Source: Dechloromonas sp. A34 (GTDB lineage: Bacteria > Pseudomonadota > Gammaproteobacteria > Burkholderiales > Rhodocyclaceae). From it: 64,000 bases of DNA. The translations under genes and the position numbers were made by a program. Of this stretch, positions 50,559 through 61,187 are shown one piece after another (position 1 is the stretch's first letter; every line of letters begins with the position of its first letter). The notes under the pieces are model-generated. The model had not been told where the DNA came from, ran no database searches, and was given only the letters and a program-made list of their open reading frames with translations. The DNA lies in contig NZ_CP102486.1 in assembly GCF_026261605.1 (NCBI RefSeq), positions 4,588,001 to 4,652,000 on the forward strand, given 5' to 3'.

Positions 50559-51804
50559 TCACTCGCCGAAGACGACCCGCCCCCCGACCATCGTCGTCTT
50601 GACCTTGCCGCTCATCATGTAGCCTAGCCAGGGTGAATTCTTGCCCCGGCTCTTGAGCGCCTCCGGCGTCAGTTGCCAGGTGGCTTCCGAATCGAAGATA
50701 CAGATGTCGGCCACGGCGCCAATACCCAACTGCCCGCTGGCCAGGCCCAGGGTCCGGGCCGGCGCCGAGGTGATGCGGGCCAGCGCGTCGCTCAAGCCGA
50801 CGCCGGCCGCCTCCGCCCATTTCAAGGTCAACGGCAGCAGGACTTCAAGTCCGGTAGCACCGGGCTTGGCTTCACCGAAGGGCAGCAGCTTGTCGTCGGC
50901 GCCGACCGGCGTGTGGTCCGAGCAGATCGCGGCAATGCCGGCGGCGGCGGCATTCGACAGCGCCTGGCGGTCGGCCTGGGTGCGCAGCGGCGGGCTGAAG
51001 CGGGCGTGTGGATTGAAGAAGCCGATATCGTTTTCGGTCAGCAGCAGGTGATGCACACCGATATCGAAACTCAGCGGCAGCCCTTCGTCGATGGCCTGCT
51101 TGACCAGGGTGACGCCGGCTGCGGACGAAAGGCGGGTCAAATGGACGCGACAGCCGGTATCGCGTACCAGCTGGACGATGGTGGCGATGGCGATGGTTTC
51201 GGCGGCGACCGGGATGCCGGCCAGGCCCAGCCGGCTGGCAACTTCGCCTTCATGCGCGATGCCGTTGCGGGCCAGCCAGTAGTCCTGGGCCTGCAGCCAG
51301 ATGGCGAAATCGAACGTGGCTGCGTACTCCATGGCGCGGAGCAGGGCTTCGGTATCGACCACCGGTTTGTTGGCCTGCGAGAAGGCGACACAACCGGCTT
51401 TCTTGAGGCCGGCCAGTTCCGCCAGGCGCTCGCCGTTAAGGCCGAGGGTCAGGGCGCCGAGCGGCAGGACGCGGGCCTTGCCGATTTCCTTGGCGCGATG
51501 CACCAGGCGGTCGGCCAGTTCCGGCTCGTCGAGCGGCGGATCGGCATCCGGGGCACGACCAGCGAGGTCACGCCCCGGCGACGGCGGCGGCGAGTTCGGC
51601 TTCGATGCTGTTCAGGCGGGCGCCGAGATCAATCAGCCCCGGGCAGACGATGCAGCCGGCGGCATCGATGGTCCGCTCGGCAGAGAAACCGGCCGGCACT
51701 TGGCCCAGCCCGGCGACCTTGCCGTCGACGATGAATACGGAAGTACTGCGATCAACGCCATTTTTCGGGTCGATCAGGCGACCATTCTTGATTTCGATCT
51801 GCAT
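50559..51804 (-). CDS. pyrX: non-catalytic dihydroorotase-like protein (PyrC' / PyrX), twice frameshifted
   Basis: About 416 residues if repaired. The N-terminus (MQIEIKNGRLIDPKNGVDRS) is in one frame. The frame is lost in the C-run at 51573-51576, then again in the G-run at 51550-51553, after which PPLDEPELADRLVHRAKE and the rest are in a third frame. The span is one base over a multiple of three, which fits two single-base losses. The zinc site of active dihydroorotases (P-G-F-I-D-x-H-x-H) is PGLIDLGARLN here, without His, and the later catalytic-loop His are replaced too, so it is the structural PyrC' that stabilises PyrB in pseudomonads and betaproteobacteria. Confidence 0.82.
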
Positions 51805-51805
51805 G

Positions 51806-52765
51806 TCAGTTCCCCGCAACGATGCTCATGACGGCCATGCGCACGGCAATGCCGAAGGTGACCTGGGGCAGGATCACGGCCTGCGTGCCGTCGGCCACTG
51901 CCGAGTGGATTTCGACGCCGCGGTTCATCGGCCCCGGGTGCATCACGATGGCGTCCGGGCTGGCCAGGGCCAGCTTCTGCGGCGTCAGGCCGTAGTGACG
52001 GAAGTATTCACCGGCCGAGGGCAGCAGGGCGCCGGTCATCCGTTCGTTCTGCAAGCGCAGCATGATGATCACGTCGACGTCCTTCAAGCCTTCGTTCATG
52101 TCGTGGAAGACATGCACGCCGAGCTTGTCGAGATGCTTGGGAAGCAGGGTTTCCGGGCCGATGGCGCGAACTTCGGGGACACCGAGAGTGGTCAAGGCGT
52201 GGATGTCGGAGCGCGCCACCCGCGAATGCAGGATATCGCCGACGATGGCGACGCGCAGCTGCGTGAAATCCTTCTTGTAGTGGCGGATGGTGTACATGTC
52301 GAGCAGGCCCTGCGTCGGGTGGGCATGGCGACCGTCGCCGGCATTGACGACATGCACGTCGTCGCGCCCAATCCGGTGGAGGTGCTCGGCAATCAGGAAG
52401 GGGGCGCCGCTCGAGGCATGGCGCACGACAAACAGGTTGGCGTGCATGGCGCACAGGTTGTCGATGGTGTCGAGCAGGGTCTCGCCCTTGGCCGTGGACG
52501 ACTTGTTGATATCGAGGTTGATGACATCAGCCGAGAGGCGCTTGGCGGCGATCTCAAAGGTAGTGCGGGTGCGCGTCGAGTTCTCGAAGAACAGGTTGAA
52601 GACGCTCTTGCCGCGCAGCAGCGGCACCTTCTTGACCTCGCGCGCCGAGACTTCCATGAAGGAGGCCGCGGTATCGAGAATCTGCGTCAGAATCGCCTGC
52701 GGCAAACCTTCGATGGTCAGCAGGTGAGTGAGTTGACCATCCTTGTTCAACTGCGGGTTAAACAT
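51806..52765 (-). CDS. pyrB: aspartate carbamoyltransferase
   Basis: 319 residues. Carbamoyl phosphate loop [13 protein letters not shown], Lys and Arg of the active site (KGETLLDT), [12 protein letters not shown], and the aspartate-binding region LRLQNERM. It begins pyrimidine synthesis. It lies one base upstream of pyrX (here PyrC') and overlaps pyrR by eight bases. Confidence 0.95.
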   Translation of the reverse strand: MFNPQLNKDGQLTHLLTIEGLPQAILTQILDTAASFMEVSAREVKKVPLLRGKSVFNLFFENSTRTRTTFEIAAKRLSADVINLDINKSSTAKGETLLDTIDNLCAMHANLFVVRHASSGAPFLIAEHLHRIGRDDVHVVNAGDGRHAHPTQGLLDMYTIRHYKKDFTQLRVAIVGDILHSRVARSDIHALTTLGVPEVRAIGPETLLPKHLDKLGVHVFHDMNEGLKDVDVIIMLRLQNERMTGALLPSAGEYFRHYGLTPQKLALASPDAIVMHPGPMNRGVEIHSAVADGTQAVILPQVTFGIAVRMAVMSIVAGN

Positions 52766-53267
52766 TTTCCAGTCTCCAGGCGAGTTGACCATCGTCCTGC
52801 TTGCCGAGCACCAGATTCTGCCCGGCCGCCAAATCGACATCCCAAACACAATAGCTGGCCCCGATCGGCAGCTCGCGCCCGCCGCGGTCGGCCAGCACCG
52901 CCATGGCCACCGAGGCCGGGCGACCGTAGTCGAACAGCTCGTTGAGCGCGGCGCGGGTCGTGCGTCCGGTATAGAGCACGTCGTCGACCAGGATCAGGTG
53001 GCGACCTTCGACATCGAAAGGAATCACCGTCGGCTTGACCTGGGGGTGCAGGCCCTTCTCGGCGAAATCGTCGCGGTAGAAGGAAACGTCGATCAGGCCG
53101 ATATCTTCGGGCAGACCGAGGAGTTCCTTGAGGCGCTCGGCGATCCAGGCACCGCCGCTGTAAATGCCGATCAGCGCCGGCTGGCGGCCAAGATGCGGAC
53201 GGATCAGGTCGGCCAACTGGCGACACTGGGCCTCGGCGTCAGGCAGAGATTGGGGCAGGGATGACAT
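52758..53267 (-). CDS. pyrR: bifunctional pyrR regulator/uracil phosphoribosyltransferase-like
   Basis: 169 residues. PRPP-binding motif [19 protein letters not shown] and [11 protein letters not shown]. In many Gram-negatives it may act mainly as uracil phosphoribosyltransferase, since attenuator binding is not certain. The ATG at 53265-53267 overlaps ruvX by 29 bases. Confidence 0.9.
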   Translation of the reverse strand: MSSLPQSLPDAEAQCRQLADLIRPHLGRQPALIGIYSGGAWIAERLKELLGLPEDIGLIDVSFYRDDFAEKGLHPQVKPTVIPFDVEGRHLILVDDVLYTGRTTRAALNELFDYGRPASVAMAVLADRGGRELPIGASYCVWDVDLAAGQNLVLGKQDDGQLAWRLENV

Positions 53268-53685
53268 GGTGCGGGCTTTCGAACCAGGTTTGAAGGATGA
53301 GTTGGGCGGCCACCGCGTCGAGCAGCGGTTTGGCCGATTTGCTGTTGCGGCCGGTTTCGCGCAGACGGGTTTCGGCATCGAGCGAAGTCAGGCGCTCGTC
53401 AGCGAAGCCGACCGGCAGCTTGAAGCGGCGCTGTAGGCGTTCGGCGAACTTGCGGGCCAGGCGGGTCATCTCGTGCGGCGTGCCGTCGGCATGAGTCGGC
53501 AGGCCGACGACCAGCAGCACCGGCTGCCATTCGGCGACAAGTTTGCCGATCGCCGCAAAACGGTCGTCGTTCGATTCAGCGTGGATCACCGTCAGGGGAT
53601 GGGCACTGCCGAGCAGCGTTTCGCCGGTAGCGACGCCAATGCGTTTCTCGCCGAAATCAAAGGCCAGGACCGTGCCTTCAGGCAT
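53239..53685 (-). CDS. ruvX: Holliday junction resolvase-like protein YqgF
   Basis: 148 residues. RNase H-like fold with the conserved acidic residues in [41 protein letters not shown] and [17 protein letters not shown]. The family processes 16S rRNA or resolves junctions. Overlaps yqgE by eight bases. Confidence 0.93.
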   Translation of the reverse strand: MPEGTVLAFDFGEKRIGVATGETLLGSAHPLTVIHAESNDDRFAAIGKLVAEWQPVLLVVGLPTHADGTPHEMTRLARKFAERLQRRFKLPVGFADERLTSLDAETRLRETGRNSKSAKPLLDAVAAQLILQTWFESPHHVIPAPISA

Positions 53686-54238
53686 GCCCAGCGGTGTCGG
53701 AGAGTTGTGTGAAACTGATGCCGAGCTTCTGCATCGCTGCTGGCAGGCGCTCTTCGGGCGGCAGGTCGAACAGGATGCTGGCCTTGGCCGGCACGGTCAG
53801 CCAGGAATTCTGCGCCAGTTCTTCTTCGAGCTGCCCGGCATCCCAGCCGGCGTAGCCGAGGGTGACGAGGATTTCCGCCGGCAGGCCGGCGCTGCCCACC
53901 GAGGCCAGGACGTCGCGCGAACTGGTCAATCCAACCTCGCTGTTGATAGCCAGCGTCGATTGCCAGCTACCGACCGGGCGGTGCAGGACGAAACCGCGAT
54001 CGAGCTGGACCGGGCCGCCGAAATAGACAGGCAGGTTGGCCAGACTCTCGGCTTCGAGCTTGATTTCGATCTTCTCGAACAAGCCGGCCAGATTCATGTC
54101 AATCGGCCGGTTGACGATAATTCCCAGCGCGCCGTTCTCATTGTGTTCGCAGATATAAACGAGGGCGTTGGAGAAATAGGGGTCTTCCAGCGTCGGCATG
54201 GCGATCAGGAAGTTATCGGTGAGGTTGACGCTGTCCAT
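53678..54238 (-). CDS. yqgE: YqgE/AlgH family protein
   Basis: 186 residues. [50 protein letters not shown] and [15 protein letters not shown] are family landmarks. Function unknown; its fixed place before ruvX is conserved. First gene of the pyr operon; 38 bases from the divergent photolyase gene. Confidence 0.93.
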   Translation of the reverse strand: MDSVNLTDNFLIAMPTLEDPYFSNALVYICEHNENGALGIIVNRPIDMNLAGLFEKIEIKLEAESLANLPVYFGGPVQLDRGFVLHRPVGSWQSTLAINSEVGLTSSRDVLASVGSAGLPAEILVTLGYAGWDAGQLEEELAQNSWLTVPAKASILFDLPPEERLPAAMQKLGISFTQLSDTAGHA

Positions 54239-54276
54239 TGGTGGAATTTTAATCGCCGTCGAGGTACAAACCAACC

Positions 54277-55689
54277 ATGAATAACGAAAAAGCCCTCGTC
54301 TGGTTTCGCCGTGACCTGCGCGACCATGACCACGCCGCGCTGAGCGCGGCCTTGGGCGAGGCACAGCAGGTGTATTGCGCCTTTGTCTTCGATCGCGAGA
54401 TTCTCGATGCGCTCCTCAATCGGCAGGACCGGCGCGTGCATTTCATTCGTGAGTCGCTGGTCGAACTGGACACTGCCCTGCGCGCCCGGGGCGGCGGCCT
54501 GATCGTTCGCCAGGGCCGGGCACAGGAAGAAATCCCCGCACTGGCGCAGCAACTGGGGATCGACAAGGTATTTGCTAACCGCGATTACGAACCGGCGGCC
54601 AAGCAGCGCGACACCGAGGTCGCCAGGCGGCTGGCCGAATGCGGGATCGCCTTCCAACACTTTAAGGACCAGGCAATTTTTGATGGTGACGAAGTGCTGA
54701 CCCAGGCCGGCAGACCGTTCACGGTATTCACCCCATACAAGAATGCCTGGCTGAAGCGCCTGACGGCGGCCGACTGCGCTGCTTACGCCGGGCAGGGGGA
54801 ACTCGCCAGCCACGAACTGGCCGGCGTGCCGGCGCTGGCTGAGATCGGTTTCGAGAATACCGACCTCCTCGAACTCGGCATCCAGCCCGGCATGGCGGGG
54901 GCAGGCACCCTGTGGGAGGAGTTTTCCGCCGGGCGCATCAAGCGCTATGCCAGCCTGCGCGACTTCCCTGCACTCAAGGGCGTTTCCTACCTTTCGATCC
55001 ACCTGCGTTTCGGCACCATTTCGATTCGCGAACTGGTCCGCGGCGCACTGGCGAACGGTGCCGACAGCTGGCTCAGCGAACTAATCTGGCGTGATTTTTA
55101 CTTCATGATCCTCGACCATTTCCCGCAGATTGTTGGCCGGGCTTTCAAGCCGGAATACGATGCAATTGCCTGGGAAGACTGGCCGGCGGGGCTGGCCGCC
55201 TGGTGCGCCGGGCGCACCGGCTATCCGCTGGTCGATGCCGCGATGCGCCAGTTGAACTTCAGCGGCTGGATGCACAACCGCTTGCGCATGATCGTCGCCT
55301 CTTTCCTGAGCAAGGATCTCGGCATCGACTGGCGGCTGGGCGAACGATATTTCGCCAAGCAGCTCAACGACTTCGATCTCTCGGCCAACAATGGCGGCTG
55401 GCAATGGGCGTCATCCAGCGGCTGCGACGCGCAACCTTATTTCCGCATCTTCAATCCGATAACCCAGTCGGAAAAATTCGATCCAGAGGGCCGGTTCATC
55501 CGCCGTTACGTCCCCGAACTGGCCGCAGTACCGGACAAATACATCCACTCGCCGTGGCGGATGAGCCAAGACGAGCAGGAGCGTGCGGGAGTCGTCATCG
55601 GTCGCGACTACCCGGGACCGATCGTCGACCACGCGCAGGCCAGAGAAAAAACCCTAGCCCGCTATGGCGTGATCAGAAAAGCCAGTTAA
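54277..55689 (+). CDS. phrB: deoxyribodipyrimidine photo-lyase
   Basis: 470 residues. N-terminal photolyase domain ([16 protein letters not shown]), the FAD-binding C-terminal half with [50 protein letters not shown] and [24 protein letters not shown]. It repairs cyclobutane pyrimidine dimers with blue light. The last codons overlap the convergent chpA stop by four bases. Confidence 0.95.
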   Translation: MNNEKALVWFRRDLRDHDHAALSAALGEAQQVYCAFVFDREILDALLNRQDRRVHFIRESLVELDTALRARGGGLIVRQGRAQEEIPALAQQLGIDKVFANRDYEPAAKQRDTEVARRLAECGIAFQHFKDQAIFDGDEVLTQAGRPFTVFTPYKNAWLKRLTAADCAAYAGQGELASHELAGVPALAEIGFENTDLLELGIQPGMAGAGTLWEEFSAGRIKRYASLRDFPALKGVSYLSIHLRFGTISIRELVRGALANGADSWLSELIWRDFYFMILDHFPQIVGRAFKPEYDAIAWEDWPAGLAAWCAGRTGYPLVDAAMRQLNFSGWMHNRLRMIVASFLSKDLGIDWRLGERYFAKQLNDFDLSANNGGWQWASSSGCDAQPYFRIFNPITQSEKFDPEGRFIRRYVPELAAVPDKYIHSPWRMSQDEQERAGVVIGRDYPGPIVDHAQAREKTLARYGVIRKAS

Positions 55690-58600
55690 GCGCCGGCCTT
55701 GGCCTTGATAAAACCTGCAACCAAGCGGAGCAGTTCTTCCTCGTCGTAGGGCTTGCCGAGGTAGTGGTTGGCGCCGATCTCGAAGGCGTAGTTGCGGTGC
55801 TTGTCGGCCGTCCGCGAGGTGATCATGATCACCGGCAGCGATTTCAGCCGCTCGTCGGCTCGCAGGTTGCGCACGAAATCGAAACCGTCCATTCGTGGCA
55901 TCTCGATGTCAGAGAGAATGACGTCCGGCGTGAAGTCGATCAACTGCTCCAGCGCATCGACCCCATCCTTGGCCAGAATCACCTCATAGCCTTCGCGGGC
56001 GAGCAGGCGGCTGGTGATCTTGCGCACGGTCAGCGAGTCATCGACCACCATGACTGTCGGCGACCTGGCTTCGACGTGTGCCGCCGCGATCGGTGCACCT
56101 TCTGCCGACTGCAGGCTGATGACCGGCGTCCGGCTGACCAGGGCGACCGGATTGAGGATCAGGACGACACGGCCATCGCCCAATACGGTAGCACCCGCGA
56201 TACCGACGACGCGGGCGAGCTGGGCGCCGATATTCTTGACGACGACTTCCTGGTTGCCCTGGAGTTCATCGACCTGAATGGCGACACGTTGGCTACCTGA
56301 ACGTAGCAGCAAGACCCAGTAGCGGCGACGCACTTCCGGCACAGCATCGGCATCGCCAAGTAGATGGCTGAGAAAATGCAGCGGGTAGTGGTTGCCTTGC
56401 CATTCGGCCTCGCCTTTTTCGCGCAGTGCGGCGAGCTGCTTTTCCTTCATCTCCATGACCTGCTCGATCATGGTCGACGGCACGGCATAGAGATGGGTGC
56501 CAACTCGCACCAGCAAGGTCTGCGTCACCGCCAGGGTGAGCGGCAGGTAGAGGCGGAAGGTGGTTCCCTGACCCGGCCTGGACATGATTTCGACCCGGCC
56601 GCCGAGCTCGGTTACCTCGGTCTTGACCACGTCCATGCCGACACCGCGACCGGCGAGCTGGGTAAGCTCGCTGGCCGTCGAGAAACCGGGCTGAAAGATG
56701 AAATCGAGCAGCGTTGCGTCTTCGGTCACCTGGCCGGGTTGCAGCAGGCCCATGGCCTCGGCCCGTACTCGGATGCGTTCGACATCCAGCCCCTTGCCGT
56801 CATCGGACAAGGACAGGATGATTTCGTTGCCTTCCTGGGCCAGGGCCAGCGTGATTTCGCCGACTTCCGGCTTGCCGGCGGCAAGACGTTGCTCCCGGGA
56901 TTCAATGCCATGCGTGATGGCATTGCGCAGCATGTGTTCGATCGGCGCCAGCATCTTGTCGAGGACCGAACGGTCGATTTCGACCTGGCCGCCAACGATG
57001 TCGAGGTTGGCCCGCTTGCCGACATCCTTCGCCGTCTGCCGGACGATGCGGTAGAGACGCTCGTCCTGACTGGCGAACGGAATCATCCGCACGCCCATCA
57101 GTTCCTGCTGCAGACCACGATTCAGGCGTGACTGGGCAAGAATCGCCGCGTTGGCATCGTCGAGATTCTTCAACAGGTTCTGCTGAACGGTCGCCACGTC
57201 ATTGACCGATTCGGCCATGAAGCGGGTCAGTTCCTGGAAGCGGGTGAAACGATCGAGTTCGAGCGGGTCGAATTCAGCCTGACCTTCCGGCGTATGGGCA
57301 ACGCGCGCCTGAATCTGGCCTTCGGCCTGAATTTCAATTTCGCGCAACTGGCGGCGCAGACGGATGACGTTTTCGGTCAGGTCGAGCAGCGAAGTTTTCA
57401 GGCTGCGCATTTCACCTTCAATCCGCGTCCGGGCAATGGACAACTCACCGGCTTCGTTGACCAGGCGATCGATCAAGTCGGCGCGGACGCGCAGCGTCGC
57501 CCGCTGTCCGCCGCCCTCGGCTTCGTGTTCGGCATCGACGACGACCGCCGCCGGGGCCGTGCTGGCGACCGCAGCGGCTTCGCTCACCACTGCCGGGGCT
57601 TCAACGACTGCCTCCTGAGGGCCGGCGCGCAAGCGCTCGACGGCTTGGTCGAGAACATCGCAACCGTTCTCGATTTCATCGATGAAGATCGGGCTGGCCT
57701 TGCCACCGCGCATTACCTCGTCAACCCGCGTCTCGAGTTGGTGCGTTACCTCGCCGAGATTCATCGCCCCGGCCATCCGGGCATTGCCCTTGAAGGTATG
57801 CAGCAGGCGGGCAATGGCGTGCGGCGCGGCTTCCCCGGCCGGATCGGCACGCCAGGCCCGGAGCTGGGCAGTCAGATCGCGCAGCTGGTCGGCGGCTTCT
57901 TCGAGGAAGATGGGGAGCAATTGCTCATCGAGTTCATCGGTCAGATGCGGCACGGGCTGTGCCGGTGCTGCCGGAATCGGCTCGCTGGCAACTGCAGGCT
58001 CTTCCAGGGCCAGGCCGGGGAGGGTGATGATTTCCGCACCGGCAGGCGATGGTGTGGCCGGAACGACGACCGGCGCGCTAAACACGTCTTCCAGGGCCGC
58101 GACCAGTTGACTTTGTTCCTGGGGTTCCTGCTGCTGGGCAAGCCCGGCAAACATGCTTTCCAACGTGATGATCGCCTGGCGAACCGTTTCCAGCCCCTCG
58201 ATGCTGTCAGGGTGAGCCGAATTGTCACGGCGCAGCAGGGCGTGTTCCAACGCACTGGCTAGGCGGTTGAGCGGCATCAATCCAACCGTCGCCGCAATGC
58301 CGCCGAGGGTATGGGCGGCGCGCGTCATCTCGAAGGTCGTTGGCTCCAGCGGCTTGGCATCGAGTTCGGCGTAGCTGTCGATCAGTGTCTGCAGATAGCC
58401 GCGGGCTTCTTCGCGGAAGATATCGTACAGCGTCGGCGAGGCGGTAACCGAAGGCGGAAGCGCTTCCTCGACGGGCTGCGGCAGTTCTTCCTGTACGAGA
58501 AGAGCGTCGGACTCGATCTCGATCGCAGCCTCGGACAAGTGCAGCGGCTCTTCGTTGGGCGGAGCCTCCGCGATGACCGGCAGTTCGGGAGCCGGTTGTT

Positions 58601-61169
58601 CGTCAAGCATCGACAAATCGAGCACCATCGATACCGCATCGAAGGACTCTTCTGGCTCCGGCAATTCGATCAACTGGATGGACGGCTCAGGCTCGAGGGG
58701 GGCGCTGACCATTTCGGGGATCGGTGGTAGGACTGCGACGGGCAGCGGCTCCACGCCTCGCAAACGGCCTGCCAGCGCGACAAATGCCGCGGTATCGGGA
58801 GCCAGTCCATCGCCCGATTCGAGGTGTTCGACCCAGACCGAAAACAACTGATGCGCGTCGCCGATCATACCCATCAATTCGGGCGTCACCGCCTGATCCT
58901 GGCGCAGCCACAAATTGAGGGTCTGCTCCATCTCCCAGGCGGTTTCGCCGAGATCGGTAAGGCCGACCATGCGGCCGCTACCCTTCAGGGTGTGGGCTGA
59001 GCGACGAATCGTGGTCAGCGCATCGACGTTGTGGGGATCGGCCAGCAGAATTTCACGCTGCTCGCCGATCGCCGCCAGGACCTCGCCGGCTTCCTCAAGG
59101 AAGATGGCGAGCAGTTCAGCATCGATTTCCTCGTGGCTGGATTCGGCCAACTGCAGCGTTTCGGCGGAAGGCTTGGGCGCCGCCGGCATTTGCGGCATCA
59201 GCCCGGACAGTGCCGCGTCGACTGCGGCATCGGGCACTACCCCGGCCTCCAAGGCTTCGAGAGCGGCCTTGGCCGTCTCGCCCAGTTCATGGTTGGCGAC
59301 GAGATCGGCATCCTTCTGGATCGCCTGCAGGTTCTGCTTGATTTCGTCCTGCAGGCGGAGATCCTGCGGCGCCTCCTTCAGTGCTTCGACCAGGGCATGG
59401 GTTTCCCGGGCCTGCTGCGCCAGTTGTGCCTCGACGGTCGGAGCAGGCGTAGCCTCGAATTCCCCCTCTTCAAACGCACGGGGCGACGGTTCACCGTCCA
59501 TCCGGCGGACAAAGGCATCGAAATCGTTTTCCCCGTGCTGCAGCGAGTCTACAAAGAAGCCGATCAAGGAAAGCTGTTCGGCAACTGCCTCGAAATCGGC
59601 ACTGGCCGGCTGGTAATCTGGGTCGGCGAATTGGCGGATGCGTGCACTGCATTCATTGAGATTGCTGACCGCGCCGAAATGGCCAAGCATCGCCAGCGCG
59701 CCCCCGACCTGCTTGAGCGGCGCGTCGAGCTGGGCGAGATCGTGCCCCTTGGCCGGATCGCGGAAAAAGGCATCGAGCGACTGTTCGATCTGGGCGAGGT
59801 TGTTCTGGATTTCCCGTCCGACCTGGCCGATCAGCAGCTTCTCCTGTGCGCGCCGTGTCATTTCGTCGAGCAGGGGAATGCCCTCGTCGGCCGAGGCCGG
59901 CTTGCCAGCGATGCAGGCGTACAGACGGGCGATCATCAGATCGACTTGTTGGGCGAAATCGGTGCCGAGCCGCTTGAAACCCTCCTGGGCATTCTGCAGC
60001 AACAGGATGGTAGTGGCGACCTCCATGGCCACCGTATCGCTGTAACGTTTCGGATCTTCGGCCAGCCAGCTGGCGACGGCGCCGAGTCCCTGGCCGAGAC
60101 GCTTGAGATCGGTCTGGCCGATTTCCTCGGTCAACTGGGCACAGTTGCGCGCATTGTCGGCAAATCCGGCCATGCTTCCCGCATTGCCGGTACAGAATTT
60201 GTTCCAGAACTCTTCGGTCGCTGCCAATACCTCGCGCAGTTTTCGCAACGCGGCTTCCTGCGGTAGTGCAACATTCGACGCTGCCGCCAGGGGGATCAAT
60301 TCGGGCAGGGCGAACGTCGATTGCACGTCGGCGATCAGCGGGGTCAGATCGGCCGGTGCCTGGGCAACGTAATATAGAGCCTCGCGCATCACCCGTTCGG
60401 CAACATTGTTCGAACCGTTCAGCAGGCGGCGTATCTGGGCATCGATCCGCGAACAGAGATAACGGACTGACAGATCGGCATTCAGTGCCGGATCGGCCAA
60501 TGCCTCGAGGAAAGCCAGAGCGACCCACCAGAAGGCACGGGCCGACGGATTCTCTTGATGTGCCTCGATACTGGCCAGGGCATCGCGCATCATTTGCCGC
60601 CCGCTCTCGGCGCCTGCCGGATTGCGCAGCATTTGCAGCAACCCCTTCTGATAGCCCATGCGCGCCGACTTCAGTACCTGTTTCAATTCCTCCGGCGCCA
60701 ATGCCTCGGTTGCCGCCCGTCGCGGCGGACGCAACGACAGGTCGGGGTAGAACAGATCGCTGGCATGGAAGGCGGCCTGCCCCCGTGCGCTGGCCAGCGC
60801 CTGATAAAGCGGCAACAGGCGAAGTGGCTGGTTCGGCTCGCCGACCATCAGGTCGTCCAGATACTGGCGCAGGCCGGCCAATACCTGGCGCAAGACGGCA
60901 ACCCCGGAGTCGTCCGCGCTCAGGCGACCTTCCTCGAATGCCACCAACAGGGCTTCAAGCGACTCGACAAGTTGGGTGACACCATCCAGGCCGACGATCG
61001 ACAGCGCGCCATAGACCTGGTGCACGTGGGTGCGACAGAACTTCAACGACGTGGCATCAGCACCGGATTCGTACTGGCCAAGCGCCTCCTCGGCCCTTTG
61101 CAGCGCCAGATCGATTTCGCCCTTGACCCAGGTGAGTGGGCCCAAATCAAATGCAGTTGCCGCGTTCAT
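55686..61169 (-). CDS. chpA: ChpA/PilL-type hybrid chemosensory histidine kinase
   Basis: 1827 residues. N-terminal FimL/Hpt-like domains (the first is degenerate), then Hpt-type motifs RRSAHTLKGSGRMVG (about 723), TRAAHTLGGIAATVG (about 950) and LLHTFKGNARMAG (about 1126). A CheA core follows with the ATP lid (LSDDGKGLDVERI, GRGVGMDVVKTEV), then a CheW-like domain and a C-terminal receiver (VMVVDDSLTVRK; phospho-Asp in LSDIEMPRMDG). It is the signalling kinase of the type IV pilus system. No Pro/Ala linker tract of the kind in Pseudomonas PilL is evident. Confidence 0.92.
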   Translation of the reverse strand: MNAATAFDLGPLTWVKGEIDLALQRAEEALGQYESGADATSLKFCRTHVHQVYGALSIVGLDGVTQLVESLEALLVAFEEGRLSADDSGVAVLRQVLAGLRQYLDDLMVGEPNQPLRLLPLYQALASARGQAAFHASDLFYPDLSLRPPRRAATEALAPEELKQVLKSARMGYQKGLLQMLRNPAGAESGRQMMRDALASIEAHQENPSARAFWWVALAFLEALADPALNADLSVRYLCSRIDAQIRRLLNGSNNVAERVMREALYYVAQAPADLTPLIADVQSTFALPELIPLAAASNVALPQEAALRKLREVLAATEEFWNKFCTGNAGSMAGFADNARNCAQLTEEIGQTDLKRLGQGLGAVASWLAEDPKRYSDTVAMEVATTILLLQNAQEGFKRLGTDFAQQVDLMIARLYACIAGKPASADEGIPLLDEMTRRAQEKLLIGQVGREIQNNLAQIEQSLDAFFRDPAKGHDLAQLDAPLKQVGGALAMLGHFGAVSNLNECSARIRQFADPDYQPASADFEAVAEQLSLIGFFVDSLQHGENDFDAFVRRMDGEPSPRAFEEGEFEATPAPTVEAQLAQQARETHALVEALKEAPQDLRLQDEIKQNLQAIQKDADLVANHELGETAKAALEALEAGVVPDAAVDAALSGLMPQMPAAPKPSAETLQLAESSHEEIDAELLAIFLEEAGEVLAAIGEQREILLADPHNVDALTTIRRSAHTLKGSGRMVGLTDLGETAWEMEQTLNLWLRQDQAVTPELMGMIGDAHQLFSVWVEHLESGDGLAPDTAAFVALAGRLRGVEPLPVAVLPPIPEMVSAPLEPEPSIQLIELPEPEESFDAVSMVLDLSMLDEQPAPELPVIAEAPPNEEPLHLSEAAIEIESDALLVQEELPQPVEEALPPSVTASPTLYDIFREEARGYLQTLIDSYAELDAKPLEPTTFEMTRAAHTLGGIAATVGLMPLNRLASALEHALLRRDNSAHPDSIEGLETVRQAIITLESMFAGLAQQQEPQEQSQLVAALEDVFSAPVVVPATPSPAGAEIITLPGLALEEPAVASEPIPAAPAQPVPHLTDELDEQLLPIFLEEAADQLRDLTAQLRAWRADPAGEAAPHAIARLLHTFKGNARMAGAMNLGEVTHQLETRVDEVMRGGKASPIFIDEIENGCDVLDQAVERLRAGPQEAVVEAPAVVSEAAAVASTAPAAVVVDAEHEAEGGGQRATLRVRADLIDRLVNEAGELSIARTRIEGEMRSLKTSLLDLTENVIRLRRQLREIEIQAEGQIQARVAHTPEGQAEFDPLELDRFTRFQELTRFMAESVNDVATVQQNLLKNLDDANAAILAQSRLNRGLQQELMGVRMIPFASQDERLYRIVRQTAKDVGKRANLDIVGGQVEIDRSVLDKMLAPIEHMLRNAITHGIESREQRLAAGKPEVGEITLALAQEGNEIILSLSDDGKGLDVERIRVRAEAMGLLQPGQVTEDATLLDFIFQPGFSTASELTQLAGRGVGMDVVKTEVTELGGRVEIMSRPGQGTTFRLYLPLTLAVTQTLLVRVGTHLYAVPSTMIEQVMEMKEKQLAALREKGEAEWQGNHYPLHFLSHLLGDADAVPEVRRRYWVLLLRSGSQRVAIQVDELQGNQEVVVKNIGAQLARVVGIAGATVLGDGRVVLILNPVALVSRTPVISLQSAEGAPIAAAHVEARSPTVMVVDDSLTVRKITSRLLAREGYEVILAKDGVDALEQLIDFTPDVILSDIEMPRMDGFDFVRNLRADERLKSLPVIMITSRTADKHRNYAFEIGANHYLGKPYDEEELLRLVAGFIKAKAGA

Positions 61170-61187
61170 AGTCTCTCGCGTTGCCTG

